Source: Acidobacteriota bacterium (GTDB taxonomy: Bacteria; Acidobacteriota; Terriglobia; Terriglobales; SCQP01). From it: a DNA stretch of 62,874 bases. Where the stretch lies: contig DAHUYO010000012.1 in NCBI GenBank assembly GCA_027315185.1, positions 1 to 62,874 on the forward strand, read 5' to 3'. Position numbers and translations under genes: made by a program. The notes beneath the pieces are model-generated. The model saw only the letters and a list, made by a program, of their open reading frames with translations, did not search any database and had not been told where the DNA came from. This document shows positions 17,916-26,680 of the stretch, in pieces (position 1 is the stretch's first letter; every line of letters starts with the position of its first letter).

Positions 17916-20165
17916 TTAGTCTTGGCGGGGCGGCTCGTAGCGGGGCTGGCGCGCCAGCCGCTCCAGTTCGCGCAGCAGGGCCTCGCGGCTGTTGCCGCCT
18001 TGCAGTTCCGCCTGCATTTGCTTCAGCGCCAGCGCGATGACGTCGTAGTGATGCAGGCCGCGAAATTCCGGCTCGGTGGTGAGTTCCAGCCAAATGTTGT
18101 GCAGCAGTTCCAAATCCTCCGGGCGGAGCCGTGGCGTGTGGGGACCGAGATGGAAGATGCTGACCAGGCCGTCGGGACCGACGATCTCCAGCGTGAGACG
18201 CGGACGCGGTTCCGCCAGCCGCTCCCAGGCGTCGCCGGTGGATTTGCCCTGCTCCTCGGCGCTCAGTTGCTGCGACAGGCCGGCCAGAATCGTGGACGAC
18301 TCCAGGCGCTGCGCCGTCGTGACGATGCTGCGGAAAACATCGGTGCCGGGCACCACCAACAGGGAGACGGTCTTGCCGGCTTTTTCCGCCACCGCGACCA
18401 CCCGGGTCAGCAAGTCCTGCTCATAGTCATTGAACACCTGCGCCTCGTCGGCGACCGCGGGGGCCACCGATTGGCTGTACAGTCGCACGGTCATGACCAC
18501 GATGTCCTGACGGCTGGTATCCACGCGCTCCAAGATGTAACTGAGGTGGTAGAGCGCCTCCGGAGAGCGCACCGCGACCAGGATGTTGCCGGGGCGGACT
18601 TGCAGGGTTTCCGCCGCGACATCCGGCCGGGCGGTGACGCGGAACTGGTCCTTGTGCTCGCTGGGCTGGGCGCGCAGTTCCTTGCGCCGGCTGACCCGCT
18701 CCGAAACGATGAAGAGCAGGAAAAAGGCCCCGGTAAAGGAGGCGCCGGCGATGGTGGCGATCTCCTTGGTGAACAGGTTCATGACCGCCGTGGCCAGCAG
18801 CACGATCGCGATCAGCGCGGCGCCCAACGGAATCTCCGTCGCGCCGATGCGGAAATTCAGCGGGATGCGCCACTCCCGGCCCTCCGGCGCGGTGAAACGC
18901 AGCACCAGCACGGCGACCGCGAGAAAACTGAAGCTCCAAATCAGGCCGAACGCATAGCCTTCTCCCAGCAGCGCGACGTTGCCGCGGGTAATCAGGATGA
19001 TGCCCGCTTGCAGCCCGCAGATCATGTTGATGATGCGATGGCTGGTGCCGTACTTTTTGTGCGGAGCGCGAAACCATTGGTGCAGGACGCCATCCTCGCT
19101 GACGCGGTTCAAGACGCCGTTGGAGCCAATGATGGCGGTGTTCACAGCGCCGGCCAGAATGAGCGCGCCCACCACGACGACGAACGCCTGAAAGGCCAGG
19201 CGGAGATTGTAGGGCCCATAGAGATACATGGCCAGCACGCCGAGCAAATTGCCCAGCAAATGCCGGTGCCGCACGGCGGTGGGCACGATCATCTCGCCGA
19301 AGAAGGCGGCCAGGCTGGTGAAGATCAGCGTGTAGACGAAGATGATCGCGGCGGTCTTCTCCAGGTTCTTGACCTTCGGGCTCTCGATCTCGCGGTACAC
19401 CTGGGCCAGGGTCTCCTCGCCGCTCATGGCCAGCACCGAATGGCCAAATCCGATCAGCAGCGCCAGCACGGCGACGCTGGAGACCCCGGTATGGAGCAGC
19501 CAGCCGAGCGACGCCGGGGTGAAATGCAGATGGCTGACGGGCAGCGGGCTCGGCGGCAGGTGAACGCCCACGTGCCACAGCGTGTAAACGGACCACGCGA
19601 TCAGCAGCACCACCATGACGGTGGTGATTTGCATGATGCGGATCGCTTTCTCGCTGCTCTCGCGAATGCCTTGGATGTTCTTCCACCAAAAATAACCGGT
19701 GATGGCGAGAGCGAAGACGACCGAAAACGAATTGGCGGGCACCCGCCAGGGGTGGCCGATGCGGGCGCTGAAGCTGTGGATGAAGCCGGCGACGTATTGG
19801 CCCGCGGAGACGGCGCTGATGGGGCCGGTCAGCAAAAAATCGAACATCAGCGCGGAGACGGCGATCTTGGCCAGGGTGCTGCCCATCGCCGTTTTCACCA
19901 CGCGATAGACGCCGCCCCGGACGAACATGGTGCTGCTCTCGATGTACAACGCGCGGACGCCGTAGCTGAACAGCATGACCGCCAAAATGAACCAGGCGGC
20001 GCTGGGACCGATGGCCTGCTCGGCAATGCCCGGAACGTAGAAGGCGGAGGAGGCCAGGTCCGACAACACCACCGCAGCGGCGCGCCAATAGGAAATGAAG
20101 GCCAACATCACCGTGGTGGCGACGAAGACCTGGACCGCCGGACGCTTGGCGTTGTTAGTGGCCAT
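17916..20165 (-). CDS. APC-superfamily permease with C-terminal universal-stress-like region
   Basis: About 749 residues; a GTG two codons upstream (20171) is the alternative start. Residues 1 to about 490 are an APC-type transporter with some 12 helices (SYWRAAAVVLSDLASSAFYVPG; GHSVLAMSGEETLAQVYREIESPKVKNLEKTA). After the last helix (AFFLLFIVSERVSRRKE) comes a soluble part of about 240 residues resembling a nucleotide-binding USP fold (PGNILVAVRSPEALYHLSYILERV, DIVVMTVRLYS). Such fusions occur in putative amino-acid or cation transporters. Substrate unknown. Confidence 0.85.
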   Translation of the reverse strand: MATNNAKRPAVQVFVATTVMLAFISYWRAAAVVLSDLASSAFYVPGIAEQAIGPSAAWFILAVMLFSYGVRALYIESSTMFVRGGVYRVVKTAMGSTLAKIAVSALMFDFLLTGPISAVSAGQYVAGFIHSFSARIGHPWRVPANSFSVVFALAITGYFWWKNIQGIRESSEKAIRIMQITTVMVVLLIAWSVYTLWHVGVHLPPSPLPVSHLHFTPASLGWLLHTGVSSVAVLALLIGFGHSVLAMSGEETLAQVYREIESPKVKNLEKTAAIIFVYTLIFTSLAAFFGEMIVPTAVRHRHLLGNLLGVLAMYLYGPYNLRLAFQAFVVVVGALILAGAVNTAIIGSNGVLNRVSEDGVLHQWFRAPHKKYGTSHRIINMICGLQAGIILITRGNVALLGEGYAFGLIWSFSFLAVAVLVLRFTAPEGREWRIPLNFRIGATEIPLGAALIAIVLLATAVMNLFTKEIATIAGASFTGAFFLLFIVSERVSRRKELRAQPSEHKDQFRVTARPDVAAETLQVRPGNILVAVRSPEALYHLSYILERVDTSRQDIVVMTVRLYSQSVAPAVADEAQVFNDYEQDLLTRVVAVAEKAGKTVSLLVVPGTDVFRSIVTTAQRLESSTILAGLSQQLSAEEQGKSTGDAWERLAEPRPRLTLEIVGPDGLVSIFHLGPHTPRLRPEDLELLHNIWLELTTEPEFRGLHHYDVIALALKQMQAELQGGNSREALLRELERLARQPRYEPPRQD

Positions 20166-20331
20166 GCACACGGACGCGGATGAGCTCCCACAACGCGCTC
20201 ACCGGCGTGGATGCGGTAGGAAGCAGGCTATGATTTCTCGGGGCTTGGGCAGCGGCGGCGGCCCCTGGGACGGCCCGGGCCTAAACAGCGGCGGGCGGCG
20301 GACGCCAGCGAGCGCCGGCAGGTGGCAACCA

Positions 20332-20508
20332 TCAGAGCTTTTCGGCGTATTCGCAGCCCGAGCACGAAAGGTACATACCCCCGGCGATGTTCAATTGGCG
20401 GTTGCGAATCCGTTTGACGATCCGGACCGGCTTGCCGCACTTGGGGCAGGCCTGCTCGGCGCTGTCTCCGGCCTTGGCGCGGTCGGCGGTCTTGGCGACT
20501 TTTCCCAT
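20332..20508 (-). CDS. 58-residue zinc-ribbon protein
   Basis: Small gene read directly from the minus strand: ATG at 20508 with AGAGGAG 6-8 bases upstream, TGA at 20332-20334. The product has a Lys-rich N-terminus (MGKVAKTADRAKAGD) and two Cys pairs, CPKC (residues 21-24) and CSGC (49-52), separated by a basic linker. This is a classic four-cysteine zinc ribbon, as in small nucleic-acid-binding proteins or rubredoxin-like adaptors. It lies between the permease (same strand, 166 bases downstream) and nadA (opposite strand). Confidence 0.8.
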   Translation of the reverse strand: MGKVAKTADRAKAGDSAEQACPKCGKPVRIVKRIRNRQLNIAGGMYLSCSGCEYAEKL

Positions 20509-20645
20509 GCGTCTCCTCTTTGGTTCCTAACGGTGTTTTGGACGGCGTTTCCGCTTTGATTTTAACAGGATCGGACCCGGCGGCCCGATCTCGGGACGGG
20601 CGGAGGCGCGCCGCCGCGCCACGCGTCTGGGGCGGGGGAGATAAA

Positions 20646-21821
20646 ATGGATGTGAGGCAGCCCGCGGCCCGCGAACTGCCTGTTTCGCGGCAACCCGGGC
20701 CCACGCCTATGGCCGCTTCCACCGCCAACGTACTTGCAGACTGCTCGCTCACGAGTTATCTGCGCCATCCCGACCATGCCCTCGACGGCCGGATCGCCGC
20801 CGCGCGGCGGAATCTGGGCCGGCGCGTGTTGATTCTCGGGCACCATTACCAACGGGACGAAGTCATCCATTTCGCCGACTACACCGGCGATTCCTTCCGG
20901 CTGGCGCGCCGGGCGATGGAACACCCCGAGGCCGAGTACATCATCTTTTGCGGCGTGCACTTCATGGCCGAAAGCGCCGACGTCTTGCGCGGACCGGGGC
21001 AGCAGGTGATCCTGCCGGATCTGAACGCCGGTTGTTCGATGGCGGACATGGCGGAGTTCACCCAGGTGGAGGACGCCTGGGAACAATTGGAAGCGCTGGG
21101 GCTGGCCGCCGAGATCGTGCCCATCACCTATATCAACTCCACCGCGGCGATCAAGGCCTTCTGCGGCGAACGGGGCGGCTTGGTCTGCACTTCCTCGAAC
21201 GCACCAGCAGCCCTGCGCTGGGCGCTGGCGCGCAAACCGCGCGTGCTGTTTCTGCCCGATCAGCATTTGGGCCGCAACACCGGGCACCAGATCGGGATCG
21301 GCCTGGAAGAGATGGCGGTGTGGAATCCGCGGCAGGAACTTGGCGGCAACGACGCCGGCCGCCTCCGCGGCAGCCGCTTGCTCCTGTGGAAGGGACATTG
21401 CTCGGTGCACCAGCGATTCCTGCCGCAGCATGTGGACCAGCGCCGCGCCGAGGATCCGAGCGTGCGGGTAATCGTGCATCCCGAGTGCAGCTTTGAAGTG
21501 GCGCAAAAGGCGGATCAAACCGGCTCAACCGACTTCATCATTCGCGCCATCGAAGCAGCCCCGGCTGGGGCGTCCTGGGCGGTGGGCACCGAACTGCACC
21601 TGGTGCATCGGCTGGCGCAGCAGCATCGCGAGCAGAAGATCATCCCATTGGACCGCAACGCCTGCCCGGTCTGCACCACCATGTTCCGCATCTCTCCGCA
21701 GCATCTTTGCTGGGTGTTGGAAAATTTAGAACAGGGCGAGGTGGTCAACCCCATTCGGGTCCCGGAAGGCGTGAAGCATGGCGCGCGGCTGGCGCTGGAC
21801 CGCATGCTGGCGCTGGCCTAA
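20646..21821 (+). CDS. nadA: Quinolinate synthase
   Basis: 391 residues from an ATG preceded by GGGGGAG. Condenses iminoaspartate with dihydroxyacetone phosphate to quinolinate for NAD synthesis; cytoplasmic [4Fe-4S] enzyme. Clear motifs: LGHHYQRDEVIHFADYTGDS, FCGVHFMAESADVL, LVCTSSNAP, FLPDQHLGRNTG, VHPECSFEV and CPVCTTMF. Candidate cluster ligands are Cys102, Cys180 (or Cys280) and Cys339/342; I cannot fix which without alignment. nadB and nadC are not nearby. The stop lies 3 bases before the DUF2203 gene. Confidence 0.96.
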   Translation: MDVRQPAARELPVSRQPGPTPMAASTANVLADCSLTSYLRHPDHALDGRIAAARRNLGRRVLILGHHYQRDEVIHFADYTGDSFRLARRAMEHPEAEYIIFCGVHFMAESADVLRGPGQQVILPDLNAGCSMADMAEFTQVEDAWEQLEALGLAAEIVPITYINSTAAIKAFCGERGGLVCTSSNAPAALRWALARKPRVLFLPDQHLGRNTGHQIGIGLEEMAVWNPRQELGGNDAGRLRGSRLLLWKGHCSVHQRFLPQHVDQRRAEDPSVRVIVHPECSFEVAQKADQTGSTDFIIRAIEAAPAGASWAVGTELHLVHRLAQQHREQKIIPLDRNACPVCTTMFRISPQHLCWVLENLEQGEVVNPIRVPEGVKHGARLALDRMLALA

Positions 21822-21824
21822 GTC

Positions 21825-22265
21825 ATGGCCAAGACCTTTACCCTCGGCGAAGCGCAAGCGTTGCTGCCCGTGCTGCGTGGCCTGATGCAGTCGGCCGTGG
21901 AGGCGCACGCCAAAGCGGAAGCGCTGGACGCGGAAATGCAGCGGACCATTACCCGCATCCTGCTGCTGGGCGGCGTGCAGCTGGATCCCATCGCCATGGC
22001 GGCACGCAGAGCGGAACGGGACAGCATCTTGCAGCGGCTCAAGGACGTGCTCGGGGAGCTGGACGCGGCGGGAGTGCAGATCAAGGACTTGGAGCGCGGC
22101 TTATTGGATTTTCCCTGCCGCATGAATGGCCGCATCGTGCTGCTCTGCTGGCAGCTGGGGGAAGAAACGATCGCCTATTGGCATGGCGCGGAGGAAGGCT
22201 TCGCGGGCCGCAAGCCGATTGACCCCGCGCAATTCACGCCGGCCCGGCACTCCCGGATTCAATAA
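21825..22265 (+). CDS. DUF2203 family protein
   Basis: 146 residues, cytoplasmic, largely helical in the first two thirds (FTLGEAQALLPVLRGLMQ, coiled-coil-like 25-75). The family signature is VQIKDLERGLLDFPCRMNGRIVLLCWQLGEETIAYWHGAEEGFAGRKPI. Function is not established for the family. It is encoded 3 bases after nadA, so probably co-transcribed. Confidence 0.9.
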   Translation: MAKTFTLGEAQALLPVLRGLMQSAVEAHAKAEALDAEMQRTITRILLLGGVQLDPIAMAARRAERDSILQRLKDVLGELDAAGVQIKDLERGLLDFPCRMNGRIVLLCWQLGEETIAYWHGAEEGFAGRKPIDPAQFTPARHSRIQ

Positions 22266-22294
22266 CAAAAACGCGGCCGCGGGCGCCGCGCCCG

Positions 22295-22327
22295 GGCGGT
22301 GGGCAAGCGGATCGCCTGCCCACCGCC
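22295..22327. terminator. Hairpin between convergent genes, possible terminator
   Basis: Perfect 11-base stem (GGCGGTGGGCA at 22295-22305 with TGCCCACCGCC at 22317-22327) and an 11-base loop, exactly between the converging DUF2203 and lipoprotein genes. There is no U-tract on either side, so any termination would need other factors. Confidence 0.5.
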
Positions 22328-22336
22328 GCCGTCCGG

Positions 22337-23140
22337 CTAGGGCAGCAGAGCGCTGGCGGGATGGACGCGCACATGCTGGCGCAGGGTGACGGTAATGACG
22401 GCTTCGGATTTCAGATCCACCTGCTTGGGCTTGGTGAGCGCCTCGCCCGCCGTGCCGGCGCCCGCCCCGATGGCCGCGCCGATGGCCGCACCCTTGCCAT
22501 GGCCCACCAAGGCCCCCACCAGAGCGCCAATGCCCGCGCCGCCACCGATCATTTTGACCGAACGGCTGCCGCGCGACGGTCCCAGCACTTCCCAGACGCC
22601 GCTGAGCGGATACGTGTGGCCGTTATATTGCAGGCTGACCAATGCGAGCGCCAGCTCGGAGCGGCCCTTGAAATGGCCGCTGGAGGCCGCCACGGTTACT
22701 TTGCCGTTAACCCGGGCGCCGCGGGGAACCACCACTTGGCCACCCACCACGACCGGACGGTTAATCTCGCCGACGAACGGTTGATCCACGCTGCTGATAT
22801 CGGAGCCCAGGGCCTGGTTCAGTCGAATCGCCAGATGGGTGCCCGCGGCGATGGTCACTTTGGGCGGGGGCGGCGGCGGGGCAGGCGGAGCGGATGGCGC
22901 TGCCGGCGCGGAGGCCCTGCGGGCGGCCCTGCGATAGGACCGGGCCGCGGCGCGGCTCCCGCCGCCGCCGTATGATGTTGCTGGAGCGGCCGATTGCGCG
23001 GCGCTGGTGTTTTGCGCGGCGGCCGGTGCGCTGTTGGAGGCCGGCGCCGTCGCCGGCGTATTCGATTTGGAACAGCCCACCAGAGCGACCGCCAAAGCCA
23101 GGGCGGCCAGCGTTAGAAGCCATTGGGATCGGAATCGCAT
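22337..23140 (-). CDS. Lipoprotein with glycine-zipper region
   Basis: 267 residues. Lipobox LVGC (Cys23) after a hydrophobic signal indicates attachment to a membrane. A low-complexity Ala/Pro/Ser-rich linker (about 25-95) leads to a beta-rich domain (AAGTHLAIRLNQALGSDISSVDQPFVGEI, VVPRGARVNGKVT) and a glycine zipper (GGGAGIGALVGALVGHGKGAAIGAAIG). The same architecture recurs in the gene at 47371-48387. Function unknown; the zipper suggests membrane insertion or oligomerisation. Confidence 0.8.
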   Translation of the reverse strand: MRFRSQWLLTLAALALAVALVGCSKSNTPATAPASNSAPAAAQNTSAAQSAAPATSYGGGGSRAAARSYRRAARRASAPAAPSAPPAPPPPPPKVTIAAGTHLAIRLNQALGSDISSVDQPFVGEINRPVVVGGQVVVPRGARVNGKVTVAASSGHFKGRSELALALVSLQYNGHTYPLSGVWEVLGPSRGSRSVKMIGGGAGIGALVGALVGHGKGAAIGAAIGAGAGTAGEALTKPKQVDLKSEAVITVTLRQHVRVHPASALLP

Positions 23141-23206
23141 CGTTATCCCTCCTCAGTGGTGCTCAATCGGGCAAAGTGGCGCAAACCATAGTAGCAGGCC
23201 CGCAAA

Positions 23207-23314
23207 TTGACAAGCACACGGAATTAGGATAAAGCTTGGATTCTCACCGATCCGGTTCTGGGTCGAATGGGCCGGTTCGATCGCCAAGCTACGGCAAGCG
23301 AACCGGCCCATTTT
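23207..23314 (+). ncRNA. Candidate small RNA with promoter and terminator-like hairpin
   Basis: In the 367-base divergent gap (23141-23507), TTGACA (23207-23212) with AT-rich GGATAAAG about 15-17 bases later looks like a sigma-70 promoter. About 50 bases on, a perfect 14-base stem (AATGGGCCGGTTCG at 23266-23279, complement at 23299-23312) with a 19-base loop is followed by TTTTATT. This would give a short RNA of about 75 bases ending well before the hydrolase gene. It could instead be a leader attenuator for that gene. The rest of the gap shows nothing. Confidence 0.4.
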
Positions 23315-23507
23315 ATTGCCCGGCAAGGGAGCGGATGCGCTGCGGCGCGGCGCAATCTATTGATGGGCGCGGCACGGGGCGCCGCTTGCGCGCCCAACCG
23401 GGCCGTGGATCCCATGGGCCCAGCCCGGCTGTTGCTTGGGGCAGGGCGATGCCCCAGCGGCGGGCTGAACCCACCGCCGCGGCGGCGGGTCGCTATCATG
23501 ATAAGCG

Positions 23508-24545
23508 GTGGACGTTTACGGCCAATGGATCCAACGTTGGGAGCGGCGCTTGGCCGCGCGCGACCGGAACAAAGTTCCGCGGCCGTTCGACTGGGGCTGG
23601 GAGTGGCTGCGCGCCACGCCAATAGACGGGCTCCCGGCGCGGCCGCGGGGCCTGGCGGAATTGGCGGCGTGGAATCAACGGGCGCTGACCGCGAGCGCGG
23701 CGTTTTACACCGCGCCCAAGGTGCGCGATTATCAGCTCCGGGATGGCTGGCTGACGTTTTCCTCGCCCGCTCCCGGCCCCTGCCAGGAAAATAACCGCGT
23801 GCACGCGCAATGGCTGCCGACGCAGCGGCGACCGGGACGGGAGCGGAGGGCGGTGGTGGTTCTGCCGCAGTGGAACGCCGACGAGAGCGGCCATGTCGGC
23901 TTATGCCGCCTGTTCCAGCGCTTTGGCGTGGCGGCGCTGCGCTTAAGCCTGCCCTATCATGACCGGCGGCGACCGGCGGGCTTGGCGCGGGCGGAATATA
24001 CGGTGGACAGCAACATCGGCCGGACCATCCACGCCGCCCGTCAGGCGGTCTGCGACGTGCGCGCGGCGGTGGACTGGCTGGAGGCGGAAGGCGTCGAGCG
24101 GATCGGCATCATGGGCACCAGCCTCGGCTCCTGCTACGCCTTTCTGACCACCGCGCATGAGCCGCGTTTGCGCGCCAATGTCTTCAACCACGTCTCGGAC
24201 TATTTCGGCGACGTCGTCTGGACTGGGCTAACGACCGGGCATGTTCGCGCCGGCTTCGCGGGGGCGCTGGACCAGAGGGGACTGCGGGAAGCCTGGCGCG
24301 TGATCAGCCCGGCCAGCTATTACCCCCGGCTGGTGGGGGCGCGCAAGCGCCATTTACTGCTCTGCGCCCGCTACGACCTGTCGTTTTTACCCGCATTTTC
24401 CCGCCGCGTGCTGGCGGCATTCCGCGCGCTTGGCATCGAGCACGAGGCCCGCTGGCTGCCCTGCGGACACTACACGGTGGGGCGGCCGCCGTTCAGCTGG
24501 TGGGACGGCTTTTACATGACCCGATTCCTGCGCGCCTCACTCTAG
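23508..24545 (+). CDS. Alpha/beta hydrolase (ABHD18-like)
   Basis: 345 residues, no signal peptide. The nucleophile elbow GTSLGS (IGIMGTSLGSCYAF) and a C-terminal His in PCGHYT fit a Ser hydrolase triad, with Asp possibly in CARYDLSF. The long N-terminal part and WNADESGHVGLCRLFQRFGVAALRLSLPYHDRRRP resemble the uncharacterised ABHD18 group. Substrate unknown. The start is taken from the first in-frame GTG; no clear ribosome site. Confidence 0.75.
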   Translation: MDVYGQWIQRWERRLAARDRNKVPRPFDWGWEWLRATPIDGLPARPRGLAELAAWNQRALTASAAFYTAPKVRDYQLRDGWLTFSSPAPGPCQENNRVHAQWLPTQRRPGRERRAVVVLPQWNADESGHVGLCRLFQRFGVAALRLSLPYHDRRRPAGLARAEYTVDSNIGRTIHAARQAVCDVRAAVDWLEAEGVERIGIMGTSLGSCYAFLTTAHEPRLRANVFNHVSDYFGDVVWTGLTTGHVRAGFAGALDQRGLREAWRVISPASYYPRLVGARKRHLLLCARYDLSFLPAFSRRVLAAFRALGIEHEARWLPCGHYTVGRPPFSWWDGFYMTRFLRASL

Positions 24546-24715
24546 GCGCGGAGTGGAGCTGGACTGAGCCCGGTCGTCCCGTCCCTTCCGCCGGCTTCCG
24601 CGAACGCCGATCCCTCGGCGCCGCCCGTCGGCGCCGGTGGAACGTGGGGAGGCCAGCCCCCGCCGGCCGCGCGCGCATGTTATAAGATGGGGCGTGTTTC
24701 AAACAGGTGTCTGCC

Positions 24716-25396
24716 ATGGCGGATAACCGCAGTGGAAGAGGCGCCGGAACAGTCCGGCGCAAGGAGCAGCCGGCGACCCGGGAGCGCATTTTGGCGGCGG
24801 CGGCCGAAATCTTCGCCGCCCACGGCTTCCGCCACGCCACGGTGCGCGACATTTGCCGCCAGGCGCGAGCCAACGTGGCGGCGGTGAACTATTATTTCCA
24901 CGGCAAGATGGGCCTCTACAAAGCCGTCCTGCACGCCGCCATCGAGATCATGCGGCGCGGCGGAGAAGGACAGGTTCCATCGCGCGGGCAGGCCCCGCCG
25001 CGGGAACGGCTGGAAGCGTATTTCCTGGCGCGGTTGCGGATCCTGCATGGCGATGGGCAAGAAACCTGGATTCACCGCCTTTTGTCCCAGGAAAATACCG
25101 ACCCCACTCCGGCCTTCGGCCTGCTGATCGAACACGTCTACCGGCCCAGTTGGCTGGCGTTGGCCGACGTGGTTGGGGATTGCATGCAACTGCCCTGCAA
25201 CGACTGGCGCGTGCAGCTCGGCACCGGCAACGCCTTGGGCGCCACGCTTATTTACATTCCCGGCCCCATTCGCAATCGCTTGAGCCCGCGGCCCACCCCG
25301 GAGCAGCGGGACGCCATGGCGCGCGAACTGGCGGGCTTCATGTGGGCGGGCATGCAGGCGCTGGCGCGGCGCCCGCCGGCGGCGCCGGGGGCTTGA
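24716..25396 (+). CDS. TetR-family regulator, CecR-like, of the adjacent exporter
   Basis: 226 residues from the ATG at 24716 (a GTG at 24707 is possible). The N-terminal HTH is clear: TRERILAAAAEIFAAHGFRHATVRDICRQARANVAAVNYYFHGKMGLYKAVL. The C-terminal ligand domain (WIHRLLSQENTDPTPAFGLLIEHVYRP) resembles the DUF1956 type found in regulators of YbhGFSR- and DevBCA-type exporters. The exporter genes start 118 bases downstream on the same strand. Confidence 0.9.
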   Translation: MADNRSGRGAGTVRRKEQPATRERILAAAAEIFAAHGFRHATVRDICRQARANVAAVNYYFHGKMGLYKAVLHAAIEIMRRGGEGQVPSRGQAPPRERLEAYFLARLRILHGDGQETWIHRLLSQENTDPTPAFGLLIEHVYRPSWLALADVVGDCMQLPCNDWRVQLGTGNALGATLIYIPGPIRNRLSPRPTPEQRDAMARELAGFMWAGMQALARRPPAAPGA

Positions 25397-25428
25397 CGGG
25401 AATTGAACATTTGTTTTATACATTTGTT
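25392..25428 (+). promoter_or_regulatory. Exporter promoter with overlapping direct-repeat operator
   Basis: TTGACG (25392-25397, overlapping the TetR stop codon) and TTATAC (25415-25420) are 17 bases apart, a good sigma-70 promoter. The 10-base repeat ACATTTGTTT occurs at 25406-25415 and again at 25419-25428, flanking and covering the -10. The AT-rich block stands out from the GC-rich surroundings and is a likely binding site for the upstream TetR protein. Confidence 0.6.
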
Positions 25429-25514
25429 TGAGAATGCCTTGGGGCCGGTGGCCGGAGGGGCCAACCCAGCGGAACTTTTCGCCGCCGGCGCCGTAGTGAC
25501 CCACCAGGAACCGC

Positions 25515-26663
25515 ATGACGCTGCCCGGATTCACCGCCAAAAGCGCGCTGCGCAACCGTCGGCGCAGCCTGCTGACCATCCTCAGCATCGCCTTTTCCTT
25601 GTTGCTGCTGACGCTCATGATGGCGGTCTGGCGGGGCTTCTATTTGACCAAGGGCACCCCGGCGGGGGCGCGTCGGCTGATGGTCCGCAACCGCACGTCG
25701 CTGACCTTCCCGCTGCCGGCCTATTACGGCCAGAAGATCGCGGCGACGCCAGGCGTGGAGGCCGTGGCGCCGGCGCTCTGGTTTGGCGGCATCTACAAGA
25801 ACAACAAACCGCAAAACTTCTTCGCCCAGATCGGCACCGACCCGAAAACGTTCTTTCGGGTGTACCCGGATTACCGCATTCCCCCAGCGCAATGGGCCGC
25901 CTGGCGCCGCGACCGCGCCGGCTGCGTGGTGGATGCGCGCCTGATGGCGCAGCACCACTGGCATTTGGGCCAGCATTTGTTCATCAAGGGCACCATTTTT
26001 CCGGTGACGCTGCAATTGACCGTTGACGGCGTGTTTCACGCTCCACCGGGTTTTGAGGCCATCTATTTCAACCAAAAATATCTGCAAAAGGCGATGCCGC
26101 CGCTAACCTCCATCGCCGGCATGTTTTACGTTCTGACGGATTCCAGCAAGAACGTCAGCCGGGTGGAACGCGCGATTGACGCCATGTTCCAGAACTCCCC
26201 CGCGCCGACGCGCAGCGAAACGGAGCGGGCATTTTTCCTCGGCTTCGTCAACATGCTCGGCAATATCAAGGCGTTCATCCTGGCGATCTCCCTGGCCGTG
26301 GTGTTCGCCATTCTGCTGGTGAGCGCCAACACCATGGCCATGTCCATTCGCGAGCGCATTCGCGAGGTCGCGGTGCTGAAGACGCTGGGCTTCACGCAAC
26401 GCGGCGTGGTCGGGCTGTTCGTCGGCGAAGCGGTGGCGATCGCGCTGCTGGGCGGGATTTTGGGCACGGCCGGAGCCGCCGGACTCATCGCCATGGGCAG
26501 CCAGTCCCCGCAGGGGGCATTGCTGAAGGCGTTCACGGTGACGCCGGGCATCGTGGCTGCCGCCTTGTTGGTGGCGGTCGTGGTGGGCCTGGTCAGCGCG
26601 GCGCTTCCCGCCTGGCGGGCGGCGCAGCACAGCATCGTGGAAGGATTGCGGCACGCGGGCTGA
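25515..26663 (+). CDS. ABC exporter permease 1 (FtsX/MacB type)
   Basis: 382 residues; AGGAA lies 6 bases before the ATG. N-terminal helix after KSALRNRRRSLLTILSIAFS, a periplasmic domain of about 220 residues, then three helices in the FtsX core (VNMLGNIKAFILAISLAVVFAILLVSANTMAMSIRERIREVAVLKTLGFTQRGV). This is the MacB-like mechanotransmission design, which drives export without carrying substrate through the membrane. First structural gene of the exporter operon. Confidence 0.92.
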   Translation: MTLPGFTAKSALRNRRRSLLTILSIAFSLLLLTLMMAVWRGFYLTKGTPAGARRLMVRNRTSLTFPLPAYYGQKIAATPGVEAVAPALWFGGIYKNNKPQNFFAQIGTDPKTFFRVYPDYRIPPAQWAAWRRDRAGCVVDARLMAQHHWHLGQHLFIKGTIFPVTLQLTVDGVFHAPPGFEAIYFNQKYLQKAMPPLTSIAGMFYVLTDSSKNVSRVERAIDAMFQNSPAPTRSETERAFFLGFVNMLGNIKAFILAISLAVVFAILLVSANTMAMSIRERIREVAVLKTLGFTQRGVVGLFVGEAVAIALLGGILGTAGAAGLIAMGSQSPQGALLKAFTVTPGIVAAALLVAVVVGLVSAALPAWRAAQHSIVEGLRHAG

Positions 26664-26680
26664 GCGGAGGGCGGCGGGCG

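Noticed and set aside
17853..20183. 776-residue open frame antisense to the permease
   Set aside because: Composition is His/Gln/Asp/Gly-rich with no domain; it mirrors the codon pattern of the real gene on the other strand, a usual artefact of high GC.
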